A stretch of DNA of 51,095 nt from positions 1 through 51,095 of the forward strand of contig CACYGB010000005.1 in the NCBI GenBank assembly GCA_902773895.1, in the 5' to 3' direction. How positions within the stretch are numbered: position 1 is the stretch's first letter; each line of letters opens with the position of its first letter. Source of the DNA: an uncultured Eubacteriales bacterium. GTDB taxonomy: Bacteria > Bacillota > Clostridia > Christensenellales > Aristaeellaceae. Shown here in pieces: positions 42,633 to 50,727 of the stretch. Both the position numbers and the translations under genes were made by a program. The notes beneath the pieces were generated by a model, which saw only the letters and a list, made by a program, of their open reading frames with translations, made no database searches and had not been told where the DNA came from.

Positions 42633-43454
42633 TTACTGCAGCTTGGCTGTATCCCGGAAATGCGCCACCACGTTCATGTAGCTTTCGTTGTACCAGCCCG
42701 GGCAGTTCATGTGCAGCGTAATGATGCGGTTGCTGTCCAGCAGCGCCACCATCACGCGGCCGCGCACCACCGTGCCGTCGTAGTAAACGCCGCGGTAATT
42801 GGCGTAGAAGCCGTCCTTTTTCAGCAGCGTCCGGGCGCTCAGGTCGGTGGCGTGCCATTCCGTGTAATTGTACTGGCCGATTTCCTTGAGCTTATCCCGC
42901 ACGGTGTTTTTCACGTCCGCCAGCTTGTATCCGCTGGTGACGCTGGTGATGCTGATGGTCATGGTGGCCTGCACCCCGTCGTAGGTGTTGGGGTCGGTGA
43001 TCACCACGGTGTCGGTGGAGGGGGTGGCGGCCTGCCAGCCCGCCGGGGCCTCAAAGGACAGCTTCTGGTTGTTCAGCGTCAGCTCCACCGGGCCGTAGGC
43101 GAAGGTCAGGTTGGGCCGCGGGGTGGCGGTGGGCATGTCGATGGGGTCCAGGGGAATGGGCGTGGCGCCGGCATAGACGTTCTGCCCCAGCTCGTTGTAA
43201 ACAGCGCCTTCCGTAAAGGATTCGCCGCTGTCCTCCTCCGATTCGGGGTCATACTCGTCCCAGTTGAAGCCGTCGTCCTCCGAAGAATCGGAATCATCGG
43301 CGTATTCGTCGTCCTCGCTCTGGGAATAAACGCTCATGGGGTCCCGCTGCATCGCCGTATCCGCTTCAGGGAACTGGTTGTTGTCCTGGGCGGCGCAGCC
43401 GGCCAGCAGCAGCACGCACAGCAGCATGGCCAGAAGCAGAATTGCTTTTTTCAT
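42633..43454 (-). CDS. Lipoprotein with acidic linker
   Basis: 273 residues. Signal peptide with a clear lipobox (LLLAGC, Cys about 19), then a very acidic Ser/Asp/Glu-rich linker (about 45-90, with YADDSDSSEDD) and a folded C-terminal domain (about 130-270, FAYGPVELTLNNQKLSFEAP...HMNCPGWYNES). The C-terminal part resembles DcrB/PsbP-like domains, but I do not assign it firmly. The ATG at 43454 follows GGAGG. A consensus promoter lies upstream. Confidence 0.8.
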   Translation of the reverse strand: MKKAILLLAMLLCVLLLAGCAAQDNNQFPEADTAMQRDPMSVYSQSEDDEYADDSDSSEDDGFNWDEYDPESEEDSGESFTEGAVYNELGQNVYAGATPIPLDPIDMPTATPRPNLTFAYGPVELTLNNQKLSFEAPAGWQAATPSTDTVVITDPNTYDGVQATMTISITSVTSGYKLADVKNTVRDKLKEIGQYNYTEWHATDLSARTLLKKDGFYANYRGVYYDGTVVRGRVMVALLDSNRIITLHMNCPGWYNESYMNVVAHFRDTAKLQ

Positions 43455-43522
43455 CCGAAAGAAACCTCCTTGGCCCTCTTTCTTTTCCGAAAGCAACCGA
43501 AATAAGGCCGGTTGTTTATATT

Positions 43523-43551
43523 ATTGTAACAGTTTCTTCATCTTTCGTCAA
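43523..43551 (-). promoter_or_regulatory. Sigma-A promoter of the lipoprotein gene
   Basis: On the minus strand TTGACG (43551-43546), a 17-bp spacer and TACAAT (43528-43523). Confidence 0.85.
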
Positions 43552-43598
43552 GCATATTCTGCATTTAATTTGATAAATTCGTAAGAATTTTATGGTTT

Positions 43599-44609
43599 TT
43601 ACAGCAGCCCGTCGTAAGAATCCCGTTCCGGGGCGGCGTTTTCCTCATCCGGGGCGCCGTCCGCGGCGGCGCGGGTGCGGGGATGGTACAGCCGCCGGTC
43701 CAGGGACCAGATCTTTTCCGAGAAAGCGCCGACGGGAGTGCGGCGCATGATGCCCTCCATCTCGTTCATCTTGGCGTCCATATCGTCCAGCAGGTGCAGC
43801 ATTTCCGCTTCCGGGAACATGGGCGGCCGGGGGCTGCCGTGATCCGGCTGGCCGTGATGGGAAATCACCATATGGGAAAGCAGCAGCACGTATTCCCCGC
43901 TGACGCCGGCGCGCCGGGCCGCCTCCTGCACCTGGGCCACGCCGTGCACCAGGTGGCCCAGCAGCTGGCCTTCCGCGGAGTAATCCGACACGTTGCCGGC
44001 TTCGTCGCTGACGAATTCCACCGTTTTGCTCAGGTCATGGGCAATACACCCGGCCCGCAGCAGGTCGCCGTCCAGGAAGGGGTACAGGGGAAGCAGCGCT
44101 TCCGCGGCGCGCAGCACGCCCAGGGTGTGGTGCAGCAGGCCGCTGCGCTCGGCGTGGTGCACCCGCTGGGCGGCGGGAAAATACATCAGTTTGTCCCCGC
44201 ACATGGCCAGCATTTCCCGCAGGATCCCCTGCAGCTCCGGCGTGGCCATGCTGTCGATGGCGCGGTGGATTTCCGCCAGCATGCTTTCCGGTTTTTCCGG
44301 GGCGCAGGGCATCAGCTGGGACGCGTCCACGTCGTCCTCCGGCCCGGGCTGGCGAAGGCGCTCGATGCGCATCTGCAGCCGGCCGTTGTATTCCTGCACG
44401 GTGCCGCGCACCTTCACGATGCTGCCCTGCCTGGGCGGCGGCACGGTGCCGTCCCACATTTTGCAGTTGATGTCGCCGGAGGTGTCGCACAGCGTCATAT
44501 CCAGGTATTTCCCGCCGTTGGAGGAGGTGCGCTGGTCGCCGGTGCGGACCAGCAAAAAGCCTTCAAATTTCATATTGGGGCGCAGGGACGCCACCGTAGG
44601 CTGCTGCAT
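43599..44609 (-). CDS. yhaM: YhaM-family 3'-5' exoribonuclease (OB-fold plus HD domain)
   Basis: 336 residues. An OB-fold at about 10-95 (GFLLVRTGDQRTSSNGGKYLDM) is followed by an HD domain with HHTLGVLRAAE, AHDLSKTVEF (HD pair), SHMVISHHG and LLDDMDAKMNEM. YhaM trims RNA and single-stranded DNA from 3' ends in Firmicutes. The acidic tail (DEENAAPERDS) is lineage-specific. The ATG at 44609 has GGAG upstream. It follows the DUF1858 gene on the same strand after a hairpin. Confidence 0.92.
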   Translation of the reverse strand: MQQPTVASLRPNMKFEGFLLVRTGDQRTSSNGGKYLDMTLCDTSGDINCKMWDGTVPPPRQGSIVKVRGTVQEYNGRLQMRIERLRQPGPEDDVDASQLMPCAPEKPESMLAEIHRAIDSMATPELQGILREMLAMCGDKLMYFPAAQRVHHAERSGLLHHTLGVLRAAEALLPLYPFLDGDLLRAGCIAHDLSKTVEFVSDEAGNVSDYSAEGQLLGHLVHGVAQVQEAARRAGVSGEYVLLLSHMVISHHGQPDHGSPRPPMFPEAEMLHLLDDMDAKMNEMEGIMRRTPVGAFSEKIWSLDRRLYHPRTRAAADGAPDEENAAPERDSYDGLL

Positions 44610-44642
44610 AGTTGTATTCTCCTTCCCGATGATCAAAAATCA

Positions 44643-44670
44643 CAAATGGCCCCTAAAAAGAGGCCATTTG
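44643..44670 (-). terminator. Hairpin between the DUF1858 gene and yhaM
   Basis: A 9-bp stem caaatggcc/ggccatttg, followed on the minus strand by TGATTTTTG. A weak or partial terminator. Confidence 0.55.
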
Positions 44671-44688
44671 CGCTGGAAAGATGCCGTT

Positions 44689-44898
44689 TTATTCCGCCGT
44701 GGCCAGGAATTCGTTCAGCTGGTGCACCAGCTCATCCACGTTGGAGCCGTGCACGGCGCAGGCGTCCGCCAGGGATTCCATCTGGGAATGGGGGCAGCCC
44801 AGGCAATGCATGCCGAATTCCATCAAAATACGGGCGGTACCCCGGTGAATATTCAGCACCTGACCGATGCTCATGTCTTTGCTGACGGTATTGTCCAT
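44689..44898 (-). CDS. DUF1858 domain protein with CxxC
   Basis: 69 residues: SIGQVLNIHRGTARILMEFGMHCLGC, then a helical region. This is the DUF1858 (ScdA_N-like) fold with a conserved CxxC (HCLGC) and a later Cys (DAC). The cysteines suggest redox or iron handling; function not established. A perfect-consensus promoter precedes it, and AAGGAGA the ATG. Confidence 0.9.
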   Translation of the reverse strand: MDNTVSKDMSIGQVLNIHRGTARILMEFGMHCLGCPHSQMESLADACAVHGSNVDELVHQLNEFLATAE

Positions 44899-44936
44899 GG
44901 TTCAAGATCTCCTTTCAGGCATTTCATGCCAAAATC

Positions 44937-44965
44937 ATGATACCCCATTCCGCTGCCCTTGTCAA
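44937..44965 (-). promoter_or_regulatory. Sigma-A promoter of the DUF1858 gene
   Basis: On the minus strand TTGACA (44965-44960), a 17-bp spacer and TATCAT (44942-44937). A small hairpin (ggcat-gaa-atgcc) follows in the leader. Confidence 0.88.
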
Positions 44966-45009
44966 CGACGGGAAAACAGAAAATTCCGAGGACAAAGGCA
45001 GAAAAACAC

Positions 45010-45038
45010 TTGCGGCGGAAACCAATCCGCCGTAAGAT
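45010..45038 (+). promoter_or_regulatory. Sigma-A promoter of the YgjP-type gene with inverted repeat in the spacer
   Basis: TTGCGG (45010-45015), 17 bp, TAAGAT (45033-45038). The spacer carries the inverted repeat CGGCGGA-aaccaa-TCCGCCG, which could be an operator or an RNA hairpin if transcription starts upstream. Confidence 0.6.
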
Positions 45039-45059
45039 AGACGGAAAGGAGGAAAAGGG

Positions 45060-45608
45060 ATGCAGTACGAAGTCAGGGTGGTGCGCAGCAGGCGGAAAAC
45101 GCTGGCGGTGCAGATCGAAAACAGCGGGACAGTTACCGTGCGCGCGCCGCTGCGGCTGCCGCAGGCGGCCATCGACACGTTTTTGCGGGAGCATCAGGAC
45201 TGGATCGCCCTGCACCTGCAAAAGGCGGCCCTGCGGGAAAAACAGCCGCCTTTTTCCCCGGAGGAGATCCGGGCCCTGGCCGCCCGGGCAACCCGGGAGC
45301 TGCCGCCGCTGTGCGCCCGGTACGCCGGGCAGATGGGCGTCCGCTACAGCCGCGTCACGATCCGCGCCCAGCATACCCGCTGGGGCAGCTGCTCCCGGAA
45401 GGGAAACCTGAACTTTAACTGCCTGCTGATGCTTTGCCCTTTGGAGGTCCGGGAATACGTGGTGGTGCATGAACTATGCCACCTGAAGGAAATGAACCAT
45501 TCTCCCCGGTTCTGGCAGGAAGTGAAAAACGTGCTGCCGGGATATGAAGCGGCCCGGCGCTGGCTGAAAACCGAGGGACAGCGGCTGATCGAACGGCTGC
45601 CGGAATAA
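45060..45608 (+). CDS. YgjP-like M48-type metallopeptidase (DUF45)
   Basis: 182 residues. The N-terminal part (RRKTLAVQIENSGTVTVRAP) and RWGSCSRKGNLNFN are typical of YgjP/DUF45. The zinc motif is VVHELCHLKEMNHSPRFW (HExxH with a downstream His/Glu). Cytosolic; the family is related to SprT/WLM peptidases and its substrate is unknown. AGGAGG lies 9 nt upstream of the ATG. It is the only plus-strand gene between 41233 and 49376. Confidence 0.92.
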   Translation: MQYEVRVVRSRRKTLAVQIENSGTVTVRAPLRLPQAAIDTFLREHQDWIALHLQKAALREKQPPFSPEEIRALAARATRELPPLCARYAGQMGVRYSRVTIRAQHTRWGSCSRKGNLNFNCLLMLCPLEVREYVVVHELCHLKEMNHSPRFWQEVKNVLPGYEAARRWLKTEGQRLIERLPE

Positions 45609-45612
45609 AATA

Positions 45613-45644
45613 GAAAAGGGGAACGGAAAGCCGTTCCCTTTTCC
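45613..45644 (+). terminator. Terminator after the YgjP-type gene
   Basis: A 13-bp stem (gaaaagggaacgg-type, loop aaag) ending CCCTTTTCC directly after the stop. Confidence 0.8.
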
Positions 45645-45658
45645 AGGGGCCGCAGAAG

Positions 45659-45687
45659 AAAAAAGAGGGAGAAACACTCCCTCTTTT
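45659..45687 (-). terminator. Terminator of the phasin-like gene
   Basis: A 10-bp stem aaaagaggga/tccctctttt; on the minus strand the stem ends in TCTTTTTTCTTC. Confidence 0.85.
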
Positions 45688-45694
45688 CCGTTGG

Positions 45695-46057
45695 TCAGGC
45701 CTTGTCCCCGTCTTCAGGGTTTTCAATCTGCGCGTCGCTTTCTTCCGCCGGCGCGTCTTTCTGTTCCCCGGCCTTGGCGGTCAGGCTGTCCAGCGCGGCG
45801 CGGATCTTGTTCAGTTCATCGGAAGAAAACTTCTGCAGGTTGTTGACGAATTCGTCCACCTGGGGCTTGGCCTGGTCGTTGATGGCCTGCTTGGCCTTGC
45901 CCACCGCGTCGGTGACGGCCTGCTTGGCCTGCTCGTAGATGGGTTCGCCCTTTTTGGACAGATCCTCGATGGCGTCCTGCGCCTTTTCCAGCCCGGTGGC
46001 AACGGCGCCGATGCCGGCCTGCAGCACCTTTTTCAGGTCATTTCCCAATTGATCCAT
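45695..46057 (-). CDS. Phasin-like helical protein
   Basis: 120 residues, entirely helical in appearance: LKKVLQAGIGAVATGLEKAQ, heptad-like repeats over about 10-90 (AKQAVTDAVGKAKQAIND), and a disordered acidic tail (EESDAQIENPEDGDKA). It resembles phasins and other amphipathic coiled-coil proteins, but no polyhydroxyalkanoate genes are visible. The ATG at 46057 follows GGAGGAA. Function unknown. Confidence 0.78.
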   Translation of the reverse strand: MDQLGNDLKKVLQAGIGAVATGLEKAQDAIEDLSKKGEPIYEQAKQAVTDAVGKAKQAINDQAKPQVDEFVNNLQKFSSDELNKIRAALDSLTAKAGEQKDAPAEESDAQIENPEDGDKA

Positions 46058-46169
46058 CTTGCATTCCTCCTTTGGCTTGATTGCGATGATAGTATGGCAC
46101 ATTTTCCGCTTTTTGTCCCGCAAACCTGTTCAAAAAGCGGGATTTGGGCGTTGAAATGACGGAATCCGC

Positions 46170-47546
46170 TTACGAATCCTCGTCGCCGTCCCAGAAATCC
46201 TGCTGTTCGGGGGCGGAATCTGCTTCCTCCTCCGCGTTCAGGTACCGCACCGCGTCCCCGGGGTCGATGGCCTCCACCTGGCGCAGCTTCCGCTCAATGG
46301 TGCGGGTTTTTTTGCTGGCGGATTCAATGGATTCGGCGGCGGCATGGAGCTTTTTCTGGGTGGAATCCAGCAGCTGGGAGAATTTGCCGAATTCGGTTTT
46401 CACCGCGCTGAGCAGCTGCCACACTTCGCCGGTGCGCTGCTCGATGGCCAGGGTGCGGAAGCCCACCTGCAGGCTGGTCAGCAGCGCGTTCAGCGTGGTG
46501 GGTCCGGCCACCACCACCCGCTGCTTTTCCTGCAGCTCTTCCGTCAGCCCAGGCACCCGCAGGGCCTCGGCGTAGAGCCCTTCGATGGGCAGGAACATAA
46601 TGGCAAAATCGGTGGTGTAGGGCGGCTCGATGTATTTGCCGGCGATGCGCTTGGCCTCCACCTTCAGGGCCGTTTGCAGGGCCCCGGCGGCAGCATTGAC
46701 CACGGCGGGATCGCCGATGTCGTAGGCGGCCAGAAGCCGCTCGTAATCCTCGATGGGAAATTTGGAGTCGATGGGCAGGTACACCGTGTGGTCCCCCTGG
46801 CCGGGCAGCTTCACCGCGTATTCCACCCGCTGGGCGGAGGAGGGCACCACGGCCACGTTTTCGTCATACTGGCTGGGAGACAGCACCTGGGACAGCAGGG
46901 CCCCCAGCTGCATTTCGCCCCAGACGCCCCGGGTTTTTACGTTGGTGAGCACCTTTTTCAGGTCGCCCACGCCGCTGGCCAGGGTCTGCATTTCGCCCAG
47001 GCCCCTGTATACCTGTTCCAGCCGCTCGTTGACCAGGGAAAAGCTCTCGCCCAGGCGCTTGTCCAGCGTGGCGTGCAGCTTTTCATCCACGGTCTGGCGC
47101 ATTTCTTCCAGCTTTTTGGCGTTGTCCTCCTGCATTTTGGAAACGCTCTGGCTCAGGGCAGTGCGCATGGTCTCCATGCGGTTTTCGTTCTGGGTCAGCT
47201 TTTCGTCCAGCGTGGCGGTGACCCGGTGCAGCCGCTGGTCCTGGCTGTCGCCGAAGGCGTCCAGGCGGTCGGACAGCTGGTTCAGCCGGATGGCCTCGTC
47301 CCGGCTGCGTTCCTCCATGGTCTGCATCAACCGGGCGGACTGGATCTCGCTGAGGCTGGTGTAATCGGCGCGGTTCAGCATGCTCCGGCTGATTTCTTCC
47401 AGCTGCCTTGCCTGGGTTTCGCTCCGGCGGCCGGCGCGGCGGTCGGCCCGCTTTTGCCGGGCGGTGAGGACGATCATAAAGATTACCGCTGCCAGGGACA
47501 AAAGTACCGCCAGCAGCCCGTCATGCGCGTTCAGCCATTCAGCCAT
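46170..47546 (-). CDS. rmuC: DNA recombination protein RmuC
   Basis: 458 residues. An N-terminal membrane segment (about 10-30) is followed by a long coiled coil (about 35-190, several 'DEKLTQNENR'-like heptads) and the RmuC nuclease-like domain (about 195-400) with LKKVLTNVKTRGVWGE, VEYAVKLPG, LPIDSKFPIEDYERL and FAIMFLPIEGLYAEAL. RmuC limits DNA inversions and is predicted to be a nuclease. The ATG at 47546 has GGGAGGG upstream and lies 8 bp inside tdk. Confidence 0.95.
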   Translation of the reverse strand: MAEWLNAHDGLLAVLLSLAAVIFMIVLTARQKRADRRAGRRSETQARQLEEISRSMLNRADYTSLSEIQSARLMQTMEERSRDEAIRLNQLSDRLDAFGDSQDQRLHRVTATLDEKLTQNENRMETMRTALSQSVSKMQEDNAKKLEEMRQTVDEKLHATLDKRLGESFSLVNERLEQVYRGLGEMQTLASGVGDLKKVLTNVKTRGVWGEMQLGALLSQVLSPSQYDENVAVVPSSAQRVEYAVKLPGQGDHTVYLPIDSKFPIEDYERLLAAYDIGDPAVVNAAAGALQTALKVEAKRIAGKYIEPPYTTDFAIMFLPIEGLYAEALRVPGLTEELQEKQRVVVAGPTTLNALLTSLQVGFRTLAIEQRTGEVWQLLSAVKTEFGKFSQLLDSTQKKLHAAAESIESASKKTRTIERKLRQVEAIDPGDAVRYLNAEEEADSAPEQQDFWDGDEDS

Positions 47547-48129
47547 GGGATTTTCCCTCCCGCCAGTGCCGGTAGCACAGCCCGATGTAGCGGATTTCAT
47601 CCTGGTTGTCGATCAGCACCTGTTCTCCCTGCTTGATCACGTTGCCCTTGCCGTCCACCCGGGTGTTCATGGTGGCCTTCCGGCCGCACCAGCACAGGGA
47701 ACCCGGTACCTCCTGCACATCCTCCGCCCAGCGCAGCAGCGCCGCCGAGCCGGGAAAGAAATTGCCCATGAAATCGGTTTTCAGGCCGTAGCAGAAAATT
47801 TCCAGGTCGTCGGCCATGTCGGCCATTTCCAGCACCTGCGCCTCGGTGAGAAACTGGGCCTCATCCACAAACACATACTGAAAATCGGAATGAGCGTGCT
47901 GCACCGCCAGCCAGTTCAGCTGCTCCCGGATGCTGTGGCCCTTTTCCAGCACGATTTCGGCCTGGGCCTGCAGCCCGACCCGGGAATAAACGGTGTTCAC
48001 GGAGATGCGGGTGTCGATGGCGGGCTTTACCAGCGCCACCTTCAGGCCCAGCTGCATGTAGTTGTAGCGCTGCATCAGCAGCATGGCGGTTTTGCTGGAG
48101 CCCATGACCCCGTAGTAAAAATGCAGCAT
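47539..48129 (-). CDS. tdk: Thymidine kinase
   Basis: 196 residues, type II thymidine kinase. Walker A YYGVMGSSKTAML, FVDEAQFLT (Walker B), GLKTDFMGNFFPGSAALL (lasso region start) and a zinc site with CWCGRKATMNTR plus a C-terminal Cys/His (LCYRHW). It phosphorylates thymidine in pyrimidine salvage. The start lies 37 bp after recR on the same strand and its end overlaps rmuC by 8 bp. Confidence 0.95.
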   Translation of the reverse strand: MLHFYYGVMGSSKTAMLLMQRYNYMQLGLKVALVKPAIDTRISVNTVYSRVGLQAQAEIVLEKGHSIREQLNWLAVQHAHSDFQYVFVDEAQFLTEAQVLEMADMADDLEIFCYGLKTDFMGNFFPGSAALLRWAEDVQEVPGSLCWCGRKATMNTRVDGKGNVIKQGEQVLIDNQDEIRYIGLCYRHWREGKSHG

Positions 48130-48166
48130 GGCGATGCTTCCTTCAATCGTATTGATGAGCCGCGGA

Positions 48167-48766
48167 TCACAGTTCCCGTCTGCCCTCCATGGCTTTGGCC
48201 AGGGTGACCTCGTCCGCGTATTCCAGGTCGCTGCCCACCGGCACGCCGTAGGAAATGCGGCTGACGGTGATGCCCAGGGGCTTGATGAGCCGGGCGATGT
48301 AGGCGGCGGTGGCCTCGCCCTCGATGTCGGGGTTGGTGGCCAGGATCACTTCCTTCACGTCCTCCGTGCTCAGCCGCTGCAGCAGCTCCTTGATGCGGAT
48401 GTCCTCCGGCCCTACGCCGTTCATGGGGGACAGGGTGCCGCCCAGCACGTGGTACAGGCCCTTGAAATCCCGCATCCGTTCCATGGCGGCCACGTCCCGG
48501 GCGTCCCGCACCACGCAGATCTGGCCGTTGTAACGATCCTCGTTGGCGCATATGGGGCAGTATTCTTCCTGGGAATAATTGCCGCAGCGGGCGCAGAAAC
48601 GCAGGGCCTTGCGCCCCTGCCACAGGGCAGCGGCCAGGTCCTTCACCTGATCCAGCGGCATGGCCGCAATATGATAAGCCAGGCGTTGGGCACTTTTCTG
48701 CCCAATGCCCGGCAGCCGGGACAGCTGCAGCGCCATCCTGGCGATGGGATCGATATTTTCCGTCAT
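48167..48766 (-). CDS. recR: Recombination mediator RecR
   Basis: 199 residues. Helix-hairpin-helix LPGIGQKSAQRLAYHI (about 16-31), the C4 zinc finger CARCGNYSQEEYCPIC (about 57-72), Toprim with VVRDARDVAAMERM, and the C-terminal Walker-like GVPVGSDLEYADEVTL. It loads RecA with RecFO in gap repair. It begins 1 bp after the ybaB stop, the usual ybaB-recR pair. Confidence 0.97.
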   Translation of the reverse strand: MTENIDPIARMALQLSRLPGIGQKSAQRLAYHIAAMPLDQVKDLAAALWQGRKALRFCARCGNYSQEEYCPICANEDRYNGQICVVRDARDVAAMERMRDFKGLYHVLGGTLSPMNGVGPEDIRIKELLQRLSTEDVKEVILATNPDIEGEATAAYIARLIKPLGITVSRISYGVPVGSDLEYADEVTLAKAMEGRREL

Positions 48767-48767
48767 A

Positions 48768-49109
48768 TCAGAACAGGCCGCCCATGCCGGCCGGGGCCAT
48801 CTTGCCCATGGTGTCTTCCCGGTTCTTTTCGCCTTCGCGCAGCGCTTCGTTCACCGCGGCCAGGATCAGGTCCTGCAGCATTTCCACGTCGTCGGGGTCC
48901 ACCGCTTCGGGCTTGATGGTCAATTCCAGCAGCTCCCGCTTGCCGCTGACCTTGCAGGTTACCATGCCGCCGCCGGCGCTGGCTTCGTAGACTTTTTCGT
49001 CCAGTTCCTCCTGGGCCTTCTGCATCTGCTCCTGCATTTTCTGGGCCTGGCGCATAAGCTGCTGAATGTTGGGGCCGCCGCCAAAGCCGGCAAACTGATT
49101 CCGTGCCAT
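48768..49109 (-). CDS. ybaB: Nucleoid-associated protein YbaB/EbfC
   Basis: 113 residues. A Gly/Gln-rich start (FAGFGGGPNIQQLM), the helix QAQKMQEQMQKAQEEL, the core VYEASAGGGMVTCKVSGKREL and KPEAVDPDDVEMLQDLILAAVNEAL. Binds DNA as a tweezer-like dimer. The start is the ATG at 49109; an upstream start falls near the promoter. dnaX, which normally precedes this pair, is absent. Confidence 0.96.
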   Translation of the reverse strand: MARNQFAGFGGGPNIQQLMRQAQKMQEQMQKAQEELDEKVYEASAGGGMVTCKVSGKRELLELTIKPEAVDPDDVEMLQDLILAAVNEALREGEKNREDTMGKMAPAGMGGLF

Positions 49110-49168
49110 GAATGGTTTCCTCCTCCATGCCCGGAAAGCCGCGCCTTCCGGATCCATTTTTTCAGATT

Positions 49169-49198
49169 ATTATATCATATTTTCTTTCTTTCTGTAAA
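49169..49198 (-). promoter_or_regulatory. Sigma-A promoter of the ybaB-recR-tdk-rmuC operon
   Basis: On the minus strand TTTACA (49198-49193), an 18-bp spacer and TATAAT (49174-49169). This is the start of the operon. Confidence 0.75.
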
Positions 49199-49302
49199 GG
49201 GACAGAAACGCCGCCGGCCCATGCGCCGGGCGTCTGGATTTTTTTGCCATAATTAACCCTTGGTTTTTCAGCGGCGGCGGATAGATTTTTTAAAATATAA
49301 AA

Positions 49303-49331
49303 TTGACATTTTTTCCATCTGCATGTATAAT
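49303..49331 (+). promoter_or_regulatory. Perfect-consensus sigma-A promoter of the transglutaminase gene
   Basis: TTGACA (49303-49308), 17 bp and TATAAT (49326-49331): full consensus in both boxes with ideal spacing, in an AT-rich region. Confidence 0.92.
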
Positions 49332-49375
49332 ATGGAATAGTAAAATCTTCCATGGTACAGAAAGGAATAATCGGT

Positions 49376-50614
49376 ATGAAGATGATCAAACGCGGCGCGG
49401 CATTCCTGTTGGTACTGATCCTTCTTTCCTCTCTGCTCCCCGCGGCGCTGGCGGAAGACTATGTGGATTGTCGTACTACTTACTCCATCGCGCCCAAATC
49501 CTCCGTGTGGAAAACCTACAAGGCCAACCTGCATTACTATTACAATCAGCTGACTGAAAAAGAAAAGCGTGCTTTTTCCTGCCGCTATGACAGCATTGCC
49601 CTGGGCAAGCCCGAATTGTGGGTGTTAAGCGGCTTTGATTTGTCGTATCGGGAAAACGATCGGGTAATGTATGCGCTGGTTTTCGACTGCCCCGAACTAA
49701 TGCTAGGCGATACCCAATACAGTAAAATCCAGCCCGACATTGACGTATATACTTTCTGGGCTACAAATTCTAAAAAGATGATTATTAACAACGCTTCCAG
49801 TCTGATCGCTCATTCCAAAAAAATCAGCAACTGGATCAAACAATCCAAGGCCGTGCTGAATAAGATCAAGAAGCGCAAAGACTGGGGAAAAACTGCTTTT
49901 GACCACCAGCTGGCTTATGACCGGTATATCGTCAATAACTGCTCGTATAAGCTGGATATCAAAAATTCCAATTCCAAGCCGAATTACAATCTCCGCGGCG
50001 CCTTTTCCGTGTTTGTTACCAAGAAAGCCGTATGCGAGGGCTATGCCCGTTCCACCATGTTCGCCATGCGCTGCTTCGGCATCCCCTGCATCTACGTATA
50101 CGGCTGGGGCGGCGGTGAACCCCACGCATGGAATATGGTCAAGATTGGCAAGTACTGGTTCCATTATGATCCCACCTGGCAGGATGCCGACAGTAAAAAC
50201 TTCTTTGCCGATTGGCTGCCTTACTTCGACGTGACCGATACGCTGATCAAGCGCTCCCATACCCTGAATATGGAAGCCAAATCCAAGGGCTTCACCTTCC
50301 CCAGCGCAAAATCTAACGCCTCTGATTACTATAAGAAAAAGGGGAAGTATTTGGGTGCCGACTGGAAAAAAAAATTGGCCTCTCTGATTGCCAGCGCTAA
50401 GAAAAACGGCAAAAAAGCCATCGGCATCCGCTTTTCCAATGTGAAGTATTACAATGCTGCTTACTCATATATCACCTCCCGTCCCCCCAGAAACCTGTGG
50501 CAGGAGCTGTACAACAAACACAGGAGTAAAGGCTTCAACTCCAACTTTATCACTAAAAAGTTGAAATGTTACCCTTATCCAAAGGGCCTGATCCTGTATT
50601 TTTCCTGGAAGTAA
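49376..50614 (+). CDS. Secreted transglutaminase-like domain protein
   Basis: 412 residues. A signal peptide (MKMIKRGAAFLLVLILLSS to ALA) is followed by an N-terminal helical region and a transglutaminase-like core with KAVCEGYARSTMFAMRCFG (Cys), GEPHAWNMV (His) and FHYDPTWQD (Asp), a complete catalytic triad. A basic C-terminal region (about 310-412, many Lys) follows. Such proteins are extracellular cysteine peptidases or crosslinkers. Codon use is visibly less GC-rich than the neighbours (AAT, ATT, TAT, AAA frequent), suggesting recent gain. The ATG at 49376 follows AAAGGAAT. Confidence 0.9.
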   Translation: MKMIKRGAAFLLVLILLSSLLPAALAEDYVDCRTTYSIAPKSSVWKTYKANLHYYYNQLTEKEKRAFSCRYDSIALGKPELWVLSGFDLSYRENDRVMYALVFDCPELMLGDTQYSKIQPDIDVYTFWATNSKKMIINNASSLIAHSKKISNWIKQSKAVLNKIKKRKDWGKTAFDHQLAYDRYIVNNCSYKLDIKNSNSKPNYNLRGAFSVFVTKKAVCEGYARSTMFAMRCFGIPCIYVYGWGGGEPHAWNMVKIGKYWFHYDPTWQDADSKNFFADWLPYFDVTDTLIKRSHTLNMEAKSKGFTFPSAKSNASDYYKKKGKYLGADWKKKLASLIASAKKNGKKAIGIRFSNVKYYNAAYSYITSRPPRNLWQELYNKHRSKGFNSNFITKKLKCYPYPKGLILYFSWK

Positions 50615-50727
50615 TGAGAAAAAGAGCCGCCCTGACGGGGGTCTTCCATAAAACAGTATTAGCCAGAAATTCAGAAAAGGCATCTGCGTGCCGGATTGGT
50701 CAATACTGAATTATGGAGGAAAACACA

